DNA of 64,000 bases, taken from positions 1,116,001 to 1,180,000 of the forward strand of contig NZ_CP054257.1 of assembly GCF_017893945.1 (NCBI RefSeq), read 5' to 3'. The notes beneath the pieces are model-generated. The model was not told the origin of the DNA. It made no database searches and was given only the letters and a program-made list of their open reading frames with translations. Below, piece after piece: positions 9,830 through 18,508 of this stretch (position 1 is the first letter of the stretch; each line of letters opens with the position of its first letter). Origin of the DNA: Treponema parvum (GTDB taxonomy: Bacteria; Spirochaetota; Spirochaetia; Treponematales; Treponemataceae). The position numbers were made by a program, and so were the translations under genes.

Positions 9830-9833
9830 ATAT

Positions 9834-11033
9834 ATGACGGATTATGTATTGGAAAGAGAACGCAAACTGCCGCTTACTTCTTATTACGATATAGTCGTCG
9901 TCGGTGCCGGAATAGCCGGTGCTGCTGCGGCGCTTGCTGCCAGCAGGCATAATAAAAAAGTATTGCTTGTAGAGCGCATGTATGCGATCGGAGGGCTTGC
10001 CACGCTCGGTTTAATTACCATATATCTTCCGTTGTGTGACGGAACAGGGCGTCAAGTTTGTTTCGGTTTAAATGACGAATTTTTAAAACTTGCGATAAGC
10101 CGCGGTTATGAAGACAAATATCCCGACACATGGCTTCCTCGTCCCTCACATGAGCACCATGGACAGCGTTTTGAAGCCGGCTATAATGCGCAAGTTTTTG
10201 CAGTTCTATTGGAACAGGAATTATTAAAAGCCGGCTGTACCGTTTTGTACGGCACCTTTGCCGCTTCCGTTATTAAGAAAAATAGCGTTATAGATTCGGT
10301 TATTATTGAAAATAAAGACGGCAGACAGGCAATTAAAACTCATGCTGTAATCGATGCGACAGGCGATGCCGATATCTGTGCCATGGCAGGCGCAAAAACG
10401 GCGGTATTTTCGGACGGCAATCCGCTTGCAGCCTGGTTTTACGAAACTGCCGAGGGAAAAACGAAACGGAGAATGCTCGGCGCAGCCGACGTTCTTTCCG
10501 TAAACCCGTTTGCCGAAGCGCCTTGTCGAATTGAATCAAAGCGATATTCCGGACTTGACGCCGCAGAGGTTAGCGAGATGACGATCGCATCGCATAAGGC
10601 ATCTCTTGACGAATTTTTTAAAAACGGAAATGTGTCGCAAACGCACAGCCTGACGGCGCTTGCCGCAATTCCGCAGCTTAGAAAAACAAGACGGCTTGTC
10701 GGCAATTATGAAATGAACACTTTTCAGCGGCATGAATATATGCGTGACAGCATAGGCCTTATCGGCGATTGGAGAAAAGACGGACCGGTATACGAGCTTC
10801 CGTTCGGAAGTCTTTTTAGCGATACCGTTCCGAATCTTGCCTCGGTAGGACGCTGCATTTCAGTTTCGGATGATATGTGGGATATCACACGCGTTATTCC
10901 GCCGTCTGTGGTTACTGGACAAGCTGCGGGAACTGCGTTTTCGTTATGCAGCGATCTTACGGCGCTTGACGTAGATGTTTTACAGAAAACGTTACATGAT
11001 GACGGAGTGGTCATTCATGAGCGTGAATTATAA
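9834..11033 (+). CDS. FAD-dependent oxidoreductase
   Basis: Flavoprotein of the FAD_oxidored type (399 aa). The N-terminal dinucleotide-binding fold reads YDIVVVGAGIAGAAAALAA (GxGxxG near residue 24) with the ribose-binding acidic residue in LLVERMYAIGG; a second nucleotide-contact stretch is VIDATGDADICAMAG near residue 170; the C-terminus has the FAD-closing VGRCISVSDDM. No clear ribosome-binding site precedes the ATG at 9834, so the start is less certain. As first gene of a run with a TRAP transporter, an enolase-superfamily enzyme and an SDR, it probably oxidises a sugar acid or its derivative; the substrate is not readable from sequence. Confidence 0.75.
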   Translation: MTDYVLERERKLPLTSYYDIVVVGAGIAGAAAALAASRHNKKVLLVERMYAIGGLATLGLITIYLPLCDGTGRQVCFGLNDEFLKLAISRGYEDKYPDTWLPRPSHEHHGQRFEAGYNAQVFAVLLEQELLKAGCTVLYGTFAASVIKKNSVIDSVIIENKDGRQAIKTHAVIDATGDADICAMAGAKTAVFSDGNPLAAWFYETAEGKTKRRMLGAADVLSVNPFAEAPCRIESKRYSGLDAAEVSEMTIASHKASLDEFFKNGNVSQTHSLTALAAIPQLRKTRRLVGNYEMNTFQRHEYMRDSIGLIGDWRKDGPVYELPFGSLFSDTVPNLASVGRCISVSDDMWDITRVIPPSVVTGQAAGTAFSLCSDLTALDVDVLQKTLHDDGVVIHEREL

Positions 11034-11063
11034 TAAGCGAGAATTTTTTATTAGGAGGAAAAA

Positions 11064-12062
11064 ATGAAAAAATTCTTTATCGGTTTTTGTGCTCTAATCG
11101 TTTGTTGTGCGGCGATTTTTGCCGGCGGGTCGAATGAAAAATCGAAATCGCTTCATTTCAGAGTTTCGATGCCGGAAGCGTCGGCCGACAATAAAGCCGT
11201 TGCGATTAGGCAGGTCGTGGAAAATATTCAAAAGCGTACTGCGGGCAGAGTTACGTTTGACGTATACTACAGCGCCGAACTTGGTACGTTTACGGATACG
11301 ATTGAAAGTATTGCGCTCGGATCAAACATTATCGACGGTACGTCAGGAGATGCTTATGCGCCGTACGGTTGTCCCGATATGACTGCACTTAATCTCATGT
11401 ACATGTATCCTGATTCGAAATCCGTTATGAAATTCAACGACTCGTCCCTTTTTAAAGATATGACGGCGGAGCTTGAAAAAAACTCCGGCATCAAAATGAT
11501 CTGTATGAACTGGTGCGGCGCTCCGCGCGAAGTGCTTTCTACAAAACCGATAAATTCGGTTGCCGATTTAAAAGGCAAGCTGATCCGCGTTCCGCTTCCG
11601 CCTTATGTCGCGTTTTTCAAACGGCTGGGCTGCAGTACCGTCAATATGACGATGGCTGAAGTATATACCGGTATGCAGCAGGGAATGCTCGAAGCCTGCG
11701 AATTTCCGCTCGGAACGATTTTTACCAATTCGCTTCAAGAAGTTGCAAAATACTGTTTCTTGTCGAGTCATACTTTCGCTCCGACATGCTGGGGTATGAG
11801 TGCGGCGCTTTTTAATAAAATGTCGCCGGACGATCAGAAAATTTTTATAGAAGAATTTTCGAAAGGCGGTGAATATTTTACAAAGCTTAACGCTGAAAAC
11901 ATGGCCGACTATCGCAAAAAGCTGGAAGCTGCAGGCGTAAAATTCGTCGAACCTTCCGATTCGGATAAGCGCGCCATGTCCATAGCCGCAGCCGATGCTG
12001 TAAACGATTTCCCCGAATTGAGCAAGGGGCTTGTAGACAAACTTCGCGCTGCGATGAAATAA
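11064..12062 (+). CDS. TRAP transporter substrate-binding protein (DctP family)
   Basis: Periplasmic solute receptor of a tripartite ATP-independent (TRAP) importer. The 332-aa precursor starts with a signal peptide (KKFFIGFCALIVCCAAIFA, probable cleavage before GGSNEK). The mature part has the DctP fold landmarks, including the conserved region LKGKLIRVPLPPYVAFFKRLG whose arginine contacts the ligand carboxylate in this family. The start follows AGGAGGAAAAA. It is followed at once by the Q and M subunits. The ligand is presumably a sugar acid or other carboxylate given the downstream enzymes. Confidence 0.9.
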   Translation: MKKFFIGFCALIVCCAAIFAGGSNEKSKSLHFRVSMPEASADNKAVAIRQVVENIQKRTAGRVTFDVYYSAELGTFTDTIESIALGSNIIDGTSGDAYAPYGCPDMTALNLMYMYPDSKSVMKFNDSSLFKDMTAELEKNSGIKMICMNWCGAPREVLSTKPINSVADLKGKLIRVPLPPYVAFFKRLGCSTVNMTMAEVYTGMQQGMLEACEFPLGTIFTNSLQEVAKYCFLSSHTFAPTCWGMSAALFNKMSPDDQKIFIEEFSKGGEYFTKLNAENMADYRKKLEAAGVKFVEPSDSDKRAMSIAAADAVNDFPELSKGLVDKLRAAMK

Positions 12063-12089
12063 CAATTTAGATATATAGGGAAATATACA

Positions 12090-12629
12090 TTGAAAATGAA
12101 AATAATGCCTATTTGGATCATTAAAAATCTTGAAGAAATGATTTGCGCCTTTGCCGCATTTGCTATGGTACTGATCTGCACTGCAAACGTATTCGGACGC
12201 TATGTTTTCAATCATGCGATCAGCTGGGCGGATGAAGTCGACATTTGTCTTCTTGCGTGGGTTACGTTTGTAGGTGCGGCGGTAGGCTATAAGCGGAACC
12301 GGCATTACGGTATGGATTTTATTTTGGTGCGGCTCCCGGGAAAAGAAAAAAAAATGCTGCGGATAATCCTCAACGGCATCATTGCCGCAACATGTATATT
12401 TCTTACATATCACAGTTTCGTATTTGCCGCCAATGCACGAAAGGTCATGCCGTATACCCGGCTTCCATACAAGTATATCGACGCATCCGCCGTTGTCGGT
12501 TTTGCAAGTATGACGGTATATTCGATTGTCTTTTTGATAGAAGCCTTTGCGTTTCCAAAAAAGTATAAAGAACGCTATGACGAGACGGATGACAAGGCTT
12601 CGGTCGTAAATGGGGAGAAAACACAATGA
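12090..12629 (+). CDS. TRAP transporter small membrane subunit (DctQ family)
   Basis: Small integral membrane subunit linking receptor and channel of the TRAP importer. About 179 aa with four hydrophobic segments and the DctQ landmarks FGRYVFNHAISWADEV and WVTFVGAAVGYKRNRHYG. The TTG at 12090 has an AGGGAAA site at good spacing; an in-frame ATG at 12096 is the alternative. The stop overlaps the DctM start by four bases (ATGA), so synthesis of both subunits is coupled. Confidence 0.88.
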   Translation: MKMKIMPIWIIKNLEEMICAFAAFAMVLICTANVFGRYVFNHAISWADEVDICLLAWVTFVGAAVGYKRNRHYGMDFILVRLPGKEKKMLRIILNGIIAATCIFLTYHSFVFAANARKVMPYTRLPYKYIDASAVVGFASMTVYSIVFLIEAFAFPKKYKERYDETDDKASVVNGEKTQ

Positions 12630-13918
12630 CGTACATTCCTGTTATTTTACTTGCCGTTTTATTCTGTATGGGACTCCCGATAGCGTTTTCGCTTATCGTA
12701 TGCTGTATTCCGTATTTTCTCTCCGATCAGTATTTATCCGCATCGATTATAATTCAAAAAATGATAACGAATACCGAGTCCGTTTCGCTCATGGCGGTTC
12801 CGTTCTTTATTATTGCCGGCGCAATTATGAATGAGTCGGGAATCACGGAGCGGCTGCTGGATTTGGCGGATGCGCTTGTCGGGCACTTTACGGGAGGCTT
12901 GGGACACGTCAACGTTTTGCTTTCTACTTTTATGGGTGGAATTTCCGGATCGGGAGCTGCAGACATAGCAATGGAATGTAAAACGCTCGTTCCCGAAATG
13001 AAAAAACACGGATACGATATGGGTTTTTCAGCTGCGGTCACAGCCGCTTCCGGCTGCATTACGCCGATTATTCCGCCGGGTGTCGGTCTTGTTGTGTACG
13101 CATGTACGGTTGAAGGTGTGTCCGTCGGAAAGCTGCTCATGTCAGGATATATACCCGGCTTTCTTATGTGCATTCTCATGATGGTCGTCGTTTACTTTAT
13201 TTCAAAAAAACGGGGATATAAGGGCAACGGCGGACGCATGCTTTCGCCTAAGGCCATCCTCAAAAAGGCGGGAAATTCCGCGTGGGCGTTATTTTTGCCC
13301 TTTGTGCTTATCACGGGATTGCGTTTCGGGATATTTACCGCAACCGAGGGCGGAGCACTCATGGCGGTGTATTCGTTTATCGTCGGGAAATTTATTTATA
13401 AAGAACTCGATATGAAAAAACTTCCCGGAATTTTTCTTGACGCGGCTCTGTCTACGGCAACGGTTATGCTCATTATGTGCGGAGCGAAGGTGTTCAGCCA
13501 TTATTTGAGTTGGGAGCGGATTCCCCATGCAATGACGGCAGGGATCATGCATATAGCAAAAAATAAATATACGTTTTTGCTGTTTGCAAATATTCTGCTG
13601 CTCATGCTCGGTATGTTTATGGACGCCATGCCGTGCATGATCATTATTGCGCCGCTGTTGGCTCCTATTGCACAGGCCTTCAAAATCAATATGATCCACT
13701 TTGGAATTATGATGTGCTTGAACAGTGCTATCGGTGCGATTACGCCGCCGTTCGGAAATTATATTTTTCAAACGGCCGGTATACTTAAGATTAAAACTCA
13801 GTTGTTGTATAAAGAGCTCATTCCGTTTGTCGCGGTATGCCTCATCGTGCTTTTTATGGTGACGTATATTCCATGGCTTGCAACAATCGTTCCAACATTG
13901 GTTTACGGAGCGTATTAA
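12626..13918 (+). CDS. TRAP transporter large permease subunit (DctM family)
   Basis: Large channel-forming subunit of the importer, 430 aa with about twelve hydrophobic segments. Family signatures include VPFFIIAGAIMNESG, STFMGGISGSGAADIA (the substrate/sodium region), ASGCITPIIPPGVGLVVYA and the repeat counterpart IGAITPPFGNYIFQTAG. Genes P, Q and M are complete and contiguous, so the transporter is likely functional. Uptake would be driven by a sodium gradient, as in characterised sialic-acid TRAP systems. Confidence 0.92.
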   Translation: MTYIPVILLAVLFCMGLPIAFSLIVCCIPYFLSDQYLSASIIIQKMITNTESVSLMAVPFFIIAGAIMNESGITERLLDLADALVGHFTGGLGHVNVLLSTFMGGISGSGAADIAMECKTLVPEMKKHGYDMGFSAAVTAASGCITPIIPPGVGLVVYACTVEGVSVGKLLMSGYIPGFLMCILMMVVVYFISKKRGYKGNGGRMLSPKAILKKAGNSAWALFLPFVLITGLRFGIFTATEGGALMAVYSFIVGKFIYKELDMKKLPGIFLDAALSTATVMLIMCGAKVFSHYLSWERIPHAMTAGIMHIAKNKYTFLLFANILLLMLGMFMDAMPCMIIIAPLLAPIAQAFKINMIHFGIMMCLNSAIGAITPPFGNYIFQTAGILKIKTQLLYKELIPFVAVCLIVLFMVTYIPWLATIVPTLVYGAY

Positions 13919-13943
13919 TAAAAATAATGATAGGAGTATGAAG

Positions 13944-15281
13944 ATGAACAATAAAATCGATCCGCGTACGCTAAAAATTACCGATATGCGGTGTATCGAC
14001 ATAGACGGAGCGCCGAAGCGGTGTACGCTGCTTAAGATACTGACGAATCAGGGTATCGAAGGTTACGGTGAAGTACGCGACGCTGCGAGTAAAACATTCG
14101 CGCTTATGCTGAAGTCGCGGATTCTGGGGGAAAATCCGTGCGATGTGGACAGAATTTTCAGAAAGATTAAACAGTTCGGCGGTCACTCGCGGCAGGGCGG
14201 CGGTGTCAGCGGTATCGAAATTGCGCTGTGGGATATTGCCGGAAAAGCGTGGGGCGTCCCCGTATATCAGCTGCTCGGCGGTAAATTCCGCGACAAAATC
14301 AGAGTGTACTGCGATACCGATGTGGACGGAAAACACAGCGGGCACGATATGGGGCTTGAGCTTAAAAAACGCATGGAGATGGGATTTACGTTTTTGAAAA
14401 TGGATCTCGGAATCGGTTTGCTGCTCGACGAACCGGGCTGCATTACGGCTCCGCTCGGAAGCATCGACGATATGAAAAAATATACGCCGCACTTGCTTAA
14501 CGTTCAGGACGGATCCGTTACCGCAGAAATGGTACACAGACAAAAAAGTTATCAAATCGTTACGACGCCGCATGCGATGACCGGCATCCAAATTACCGAA
14601 AAAGGACTCGATATTCTTGAAGAATACGTAAAGCAGGTGCGTGAAGTTATAGGGTATGAAGTACCGCTCGCGATCGACCACTTCGGACATGTATGTGAAG
14701 AATCGATACTACGGTTTTTAAAGCGTATGGAAAAATACAACCTTGCGTGGGCGGAAGACCTGATCCCGTGGATGTGGACTGAGAGTTACGTTCGCTTGAG
14801 AAATGCCGCAACGGTACCGATCTGTACGGGAGAAGATATTTATTTAAAGGAAGATTTTGAAAAAATTATTAAATCGGGCGGAGTGTCCGTTATTCATCCC
14901 GACATACTGACGTGCGGCGGTATACTTGAACTTAAAAAAATCGGCGACATTGCTGCGGAAAACGGCGTGGCGCTTGCGATTCATATGGCGGAAAGTCCTG
15001 TGGCTTGTATGGCAGCCGTTCATGCCGCCGCTGCAGTGCAGTTTATTCTTGCTCTGGAATATCATTCGGTAAAGGTGGCGTGGTGGCAGGATATGGTAAA
15101 CGGTTTACCTAAGCCACTTATTCAAGACGGATTTATCCGCGTTCCGGATACGCCGGGTCTCGGTATAGAATCGTTAAACGACGCCGTTCTAAAAGAACAC
15201 GTTAATCGCGATATTCCCGGTATTTGGGAAGATACGTCGTGTTGGAACACGGAATTTTCAAACGATAGAATTTGGAGCTGA
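13944..15281 (+). CDS. Enolase-superfamily enzyme (mandelate racemase/muconate lactonizing group), probable sugar-acid dehydratase
   Basis: 445 aa with the capping domain followed by a TIM barrel. Barrel ligands are visible in order: FLKMDLG (base lysine), AIDHFGH (metal Asp), AEDLIPW (metal Glu), CTGEDIY (metal Glu), IHPDILTCGG, and IHMAES (histidine). These fit acid-sugar dehydratases of the mandelate-racemase subgroup, but the exact substrate cannot be assigned. The start at 13944 is placed seven bases after AGGAG; ATG 13938 sits too close. Position right after the TRAP genes suggests that the imported compound, or its oxidised form, is dehydrated here. Confidence 0.82.
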   Translation: MNNKIDPRTLKITDMRCIDIDGAPKRCTLLKILTNQGIEGYGEVRDAASKTFALMLKSRILGENPCDVDRIFRKIKQFGGHSRQGGGVSGIEIALWDIAGKAWGVPVYQLLGGKFRDKIRVYCDTDVDGKHSGHDMGLELKKRMEMGFTFLKMDLGIGLLLDEPGCITAPLGSIDDMKKYTPHLLNVQDGSVTAEMVHRQKSYQIVTTPHAMTGIQITEKGLDILEEYVKQVREVIGYEVPLAIDHFGHVCEESILRFLKRMEKYNLAWAEDLIPWMWTESYVRLRNAATVPICTGEDIYLKEDFEKIIKSGGVSVIHPDILTCGGILELKKIGDIAAENGVALAIHMAESPVACMAAVHAAAAVQFILALEYHSVKVAWWQDMVNGLPKPLIQDGFIRVPDTPGLGIESLNDAVLKEHVNRDIPGIWEDTSCWNTEFSNDRIWS

Positions 15282-15304
15282 ATTTAATAATCCGGAGCAT
15301 GTAC

Positions 15305-16234
15305 ATGCATTTTAATAATAGAGAAGATATAATTTCCATGACAGCGGCATGGAAAGGGGAACGTTTTTCCGACGGTCGGCCGAAAGTGGCGGATTCGTAT
15401 CTCGATGCTCTTTACGGAATGACGCTTGAAGAACTTTGGAAACCGATTTTTATTAAAGGATATGAAAATCAGTTTGTCGCCATGAAATCGATTCATCCCG
15501 AATTTAAAGAAGACGGTTCGGTGAATAAAAAACTTATCGGCCGCGCCGTTACTGCCGTGTACGCTCCGACGCGCCCCGATTATTACGAAGCCATGATGAC
15601 ATCTGCAGTCGCACAGGGATTGACGGGTACTCCGAACCAGTGGGTGCTGGATTCTCTTTGTTCGCGGGACGTTATCGTAATCGATATGTATGATAAGATA
15701 TTCAAGGGTACCTTTGTCGGAGGAAATCTTTCAACTGCGATAAAGCAAAAGACGGGTACGGGCGGCGCCGTTATCTGGGGCGGCATACGCGACGTTGAAC
15801 AGATGCATAAGATTCAAGACATACAAGTATATTATCGCGGCATAGATCCGACTCCCATCCGTGACTTTGTGCTTACGGGTTTTAATGTACCTGCACGGCT
15901 CGGAAGCGGACGTTCGGCTGCGATCTGTTTACCGGGCGATGTAGTGTACGGTTGCAGCGGAGGCGTTCTTTTTATTCCGCCTCAGCTTGTCGCCGATGTT
16001 GTAGACGGCGGTGCAAAGACGCAGATCAAAGATATTTTCGGTTTTGAAATGATTACGCAGAACAGATTTACGACTGCGCAGATAGATAAGAACGTATGGT
16101 CGGCTGAAATGCTTGACCTCCTTGTCGATTTTATTAAAAATGATCCGAAAGGCAAGAATTACCGCCATTTGGATTGGAGCGCGGAATACGAGCTTGCCGA
16201 TAAAGCGGGAAGCGATATGCAGTCGTCGCTATGA
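15305..16234 (+). CDS. RraA/HMG-aldolase-fold protein
   Basis: About 309 aa. The RraA-like fold is recognised by LVGGNLSTAI-type loop (FVGGNLSTAIKQKTG) and the key motif WGGIRDVEQM, matching the GGxxRD signature whose Arg and Asp bind substrate and divalent metal in the HMG/CHA aldolase and oxaloacetate decarboxylase group. It is longer than RraA itself (about 160 aa), with extra N- and C-terminal parts. In sugar-acid operons such proteins act as lyases or decarboxylases; that is inference here. Start 15305 follows CGGAG by seven bases; upstream in-frame TTG/ATG are alternatives. Confidence 0.72.
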   Translation: MHFNNREDIISMTAAWKGERFSDGRPKVADSYLDALYGMTLEELWKPIFIKGYENQFVAMKSIHPEFKEDGSVNKKLIGRAVTAVYAPTRPDYYEAMMTSAVAQGLTGTPNQWVLDSLCSRDVIVIDMYDKIFKGTFVGGNLSTAIKQKTGTGGAVIWGGIRDVEQMHKIQDIQVYYRGIDPTPIRDFVLTGFNVPARLGSGRSAAICLPGDVVYGCSGGVLFIPPQLVADVVDGGAKTQIKDIFGFEMITQNRFTTAQIDKNVWSAEMLDLLVDFIKNDPKGKNYRHLDWSAEYELADKAGSDMQSSL

Positions 16235-16251
16235 TCGGCAGGAGAAAACAG

Positions 16252-16980
16252 ATGTTTGACGTAAAAGGGAAAAAAGTCCTTGTCACCGGTTCGACGCAGG
16301 GTATCGGAAAATGCATTGCGATGAAATTTTCAGAAGCGGGCGCAGACGTATGGATTCACGGTTCAAAGCGGGAAAAAACCGAACGCATCGCTTGTGAAAC
16401 GGGTATGAGCTGTAAAGCCGTCTGGGCCGATTTATCCGAAGCGGACTGCGCGGAGACTATGTATGCGCGTACCGGCGATGTCGACGTTTTAATTTTGAAT
16501 GCATCGGTACAATACAGAAATCCATGGAAGATCATTACTGCCGAGGAATTTGAAGTGCAGATGCGCGTCAATCTGCTGAGTACGCTTTCACTGATGCAAA
16601 AATATGTTCCGTTTATGGAATCGCAAAAATGGGGAAGGGTTATCACTATAGGCAGCGTACAGCAGCTTGTTCCGCATAAAGATATGGCGGTCTATGCCGC
16701 TTCTAAAGCCGGCATGGATAATCTCGTAAAAAATGTCGCTAAGCAAGTTGCGCACAATAACGTTACTGTCAATAATGTACTGCCCGGTGCAATGGCGACT
16801 CCGCGGAATGCCGCCGTCGCGGAAGATGGCGCATATTTGGCGAAAGTGCTTGAAAAGATTCCGCTCGGACGTATGGGCTCAGCCGACGATTGCAGTGGCG
16901 TGTGTTTGCTTCTCGCATCGGAAGAAGGCTCATATATAACAGGGGCTTCGATCTGTGTTGACGGCGGCATGAGTTTGTAG
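16252..16980 (+). CDS. Short-chain dehydrogenase/reductase (SDR)
   Basis: Classical SDR of about 242 aa using NAD(P)H. Cofactor motif VTGSTQGIGK at the N-terminus, NAS in place of the usual NAG (LILNASVQY), catalytic serine in ITIGSVQQ, YAASK catalytic pair, and the C-terminal ITGASICVDGGMSL. The start at 16252 follows AGGAGAAAAC; the upstream ATG at 16231 overlaps the previous stop but has no ribosome-binding site. It probably oxidises or reduces an intermediate in the pathway defined by the neighbouring enolase-type and RraA-type enzymes. Confidence 0.88.
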   Translation: MFDVKGKKVLVTGSTQGIGKCIAMKFSEAGADVWIHGSKREKTERIACETGMSCKAVWADLSEADCAETMYARTGDVDVLILNASVQYRNPWKIITAEEFEVQMRVNLLSTLSLMQKYVPFMESQKWGRVITIGSVQQLVPHKDMAVYAASKAGMDNLVKNVAKQVAHNNVTVNNVLPGAMATPRNAAVAEDGAYLAKVLEKIPLGRMGSADDCSGVCLLLASEEGSYITGASICVDGGMSL

Positions 16981-17043
16981 GCGAATTTACTATGTCCGTC
17001 TTGCATCATATACGTTTTTTATGACGCAGGCAGGAGAAAAACA

Positions 17044-17988
17044 ATGACAGATGTATTCAGCGCTGCACCGGGCTTTGATTCTCATCGATTTCTTGAAATG
17101 GAGCTGCCGTCGCAAGGGAATAATCGACATACGGTACGTCTGTATTACAATCGCCTCGATCCCAGGCAACGTGAAGAAGTCAGACATTCTCATCTTGCAG
17201 TTGAAATAGATATGTTCGGCGACGACTGCTACGGAACGTATGTCATAGGGAAAAAGCGATATGATATTTGTCCCGGCGATATTTTTATTTTGCGCAGTAA
17301 CGAGCAACACAGTATTGTCGATATGAAAAAGGGAGCGAATTGTATTTGCACCGGAATACAATTCATACCGGATTTTATTTGGTCACCGAACAGCGAACTT
17401 GAAAATTTTTCATATATGTATGAAATATCCGTAGGAACGGATACCGCTTTTAATCATAGAATTTCAAGCGATAATGAAATCGGAAAACGCATCAGGCAGG
17501 AAATCGAACATATAGTTACGGAATTTACCGTTCGGTCGACAGGATACGGTTTGATGATAAAAACAAGGCTCATTTCGATTCTTGTCATGATGGCGCGGGA
17601 ATATAAAGCGGCAAACGGTTTGCCGGACGGTTTTACGATCAGGGCTGAAAAGCGACGGACGATAGAACAGGTTATGCGCTATGTCGACGATCACTATGCC
17701 GAACCGGTTACATTGGAAAGCGTTGCGTTCGATGCAAATATGAGTCCTTCATACTTATCATTTTTGTTTAAAAAATTAAACGGATTTACCCTTTGGGATT
17801 ATATACTTTCAAAGCGCATCAATTGCGCAAGGCAGATGTTAACCGCCACGGAAGATCTCATACTCAATATAAGCCTTGAATGTGGTTTTAATTCGCTTAC
17901 AAATTTCAATAGGGTTTTTAAGCGAATAACCGGATTGTCTCCGAAAGATTACAGAAAAAAAGCATTTCATCAAGAACCGTTAAATTAG
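17044..17988 (+). CDS. AraC-family transcriptional regulator
   Basis: 314 aa. The N-terminal half is a cupin-like ligand domain (RHSHLAVEIDMFGDD, CPGDIFILRSNEQHSI). The C-terminal hundred residues hold the two helix-turn-helix units of AraC proteins: PVTLESVAFDANMSPSYLS and ILNISLECGFNSLTNFNRV, ending in the signature FKRITGLSPKDYRK. It closes the catabolic gene run in the same direction with an AGGAGAAAA site and probably controls it in response to the transported compound. The flagellar sigma-28 promoter begins 20 bp after its stop. Confidence 0.9.
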   Translation: MTDVFSAAPGFDSHRFLEMELPSQGNNRHTVRLYYNRLDPRQREEVRHSHLAVEIDMFGDDCYGTYVIGKKRYDICPGDIFILRSNEQHSIVDMKKGANCICTGIQFIPDFIWSPNSELENFSYMYEISVGTDTAFNHRISSDNEIGKRIRQEIEHIVTEFTVRSTGYGLMIKTRLISILVMMAREYKAANGLPDGFTIRAEKRRTIEQVMRYVDDHYAEPVTLESVAFDANMSPSYLSFLFKKLNGFTLWDYILSKRINCARQMLTATEDLILNISLECGFNSLTNFNRVFKRITGLSPKDYRKKAFHQEPLN

Positions 17989-18007
17989 AAGTTCTCAGAT
18001 TTTTTTA

Positions 18008-18034
18008 TAAAGCCGTTTTTTTTTATGCCGATAA
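18008..18034 (+). promoter_or_regulatory. Sigma-28 (FliA) promoter of the flgN-flgK-flgL-fliW-csrA operon
   Basis: TAAAG at 18008-18012 and GCCGATAA at 18027-18034, matching the flagellar sigma-28 consensus TAAA-N15-GCCGATAA with exact spacing, 20 bp before flgN. Confidence 0.88.
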
Positions 18035-18053
18035 TGATAACGGAGAAGTGCAA

Positions 18054-18497
18054 ATGACAGAAATGGAAAAAACGCTTGAAATTACCGATATACTTAAAAG
18101 TCAGAATCTTATCCTTGATTCCATTATTTCAGCTCAAGTAAAAATACGCGAAGCCGTAAAAGTAAAAGACTGGAAGGTTCTTCAGGACAATATCGAATTG
18201 ATTCAAAAAAAATCTGCGGTTTTTGTAGCCTTGGATAAGCAAAGAGAATTCCTTTCGTCTTCGCTTTCACCGGAAGAATTGAAAAGTCAAATTCCCGCCG
18301 TAACTCAGATACGCGGAAAACTTATAAAATCCAAGATTGAAAACAATACTCTCGGAAACTACGTAAATTCCGTACGAGGTTTTATACGCGGTGTGCTTGA
18401 TACGGTAGTCCCGCAAAGGCGCAACACTCTTTATTCACGCAAGGGAAATATAATACATCCGAGTCCCGAAAGCGTTGTCGTAAATAAGTTATTTTAA
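18054..18497 (+). CDS. flgN: FlgN-like flagellar export chaperone
   Basis: A 147-aa, largely helical protein (MEKTLEITDILKSQNLILDSII; EAVKVKDWKVLQ) in the position and size of FlgN, the cytosolic chaperone for the hook-filament junction proteins FlgK and FlgL, whose genes follow directly. Sequence identity in this family is low, so the call rests mainly on position, length and helical content. The C-terminal tail (YSRKGNIIHPSPESVVVNKLF) is basic and non-helical. Start 18054 follows GGAGAAG by five bases. Confidence 0.7.
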   Translation: MTEMEKTLEITDILKSQNLILDSIISAQVKIREAVKVKDWKVLQDNIELIQKKSAVFVALDKQREFLSSSLSPEELKSQIPAVTQIRGKLIKSKIENNTLGNYVNSVRGFIRGVLDTVVPQRRNTLYSRKGNIIHPSPESVVVNKLF

Positions 18498-18508
18498 GGC
18501 GGTAGACT

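Noticed and set aside
11568..12626. 352-aa minus-strand open frame
   Set aside because: Antisense to the DctP and DctQ genes, which have clear families, starts and operon spacing.
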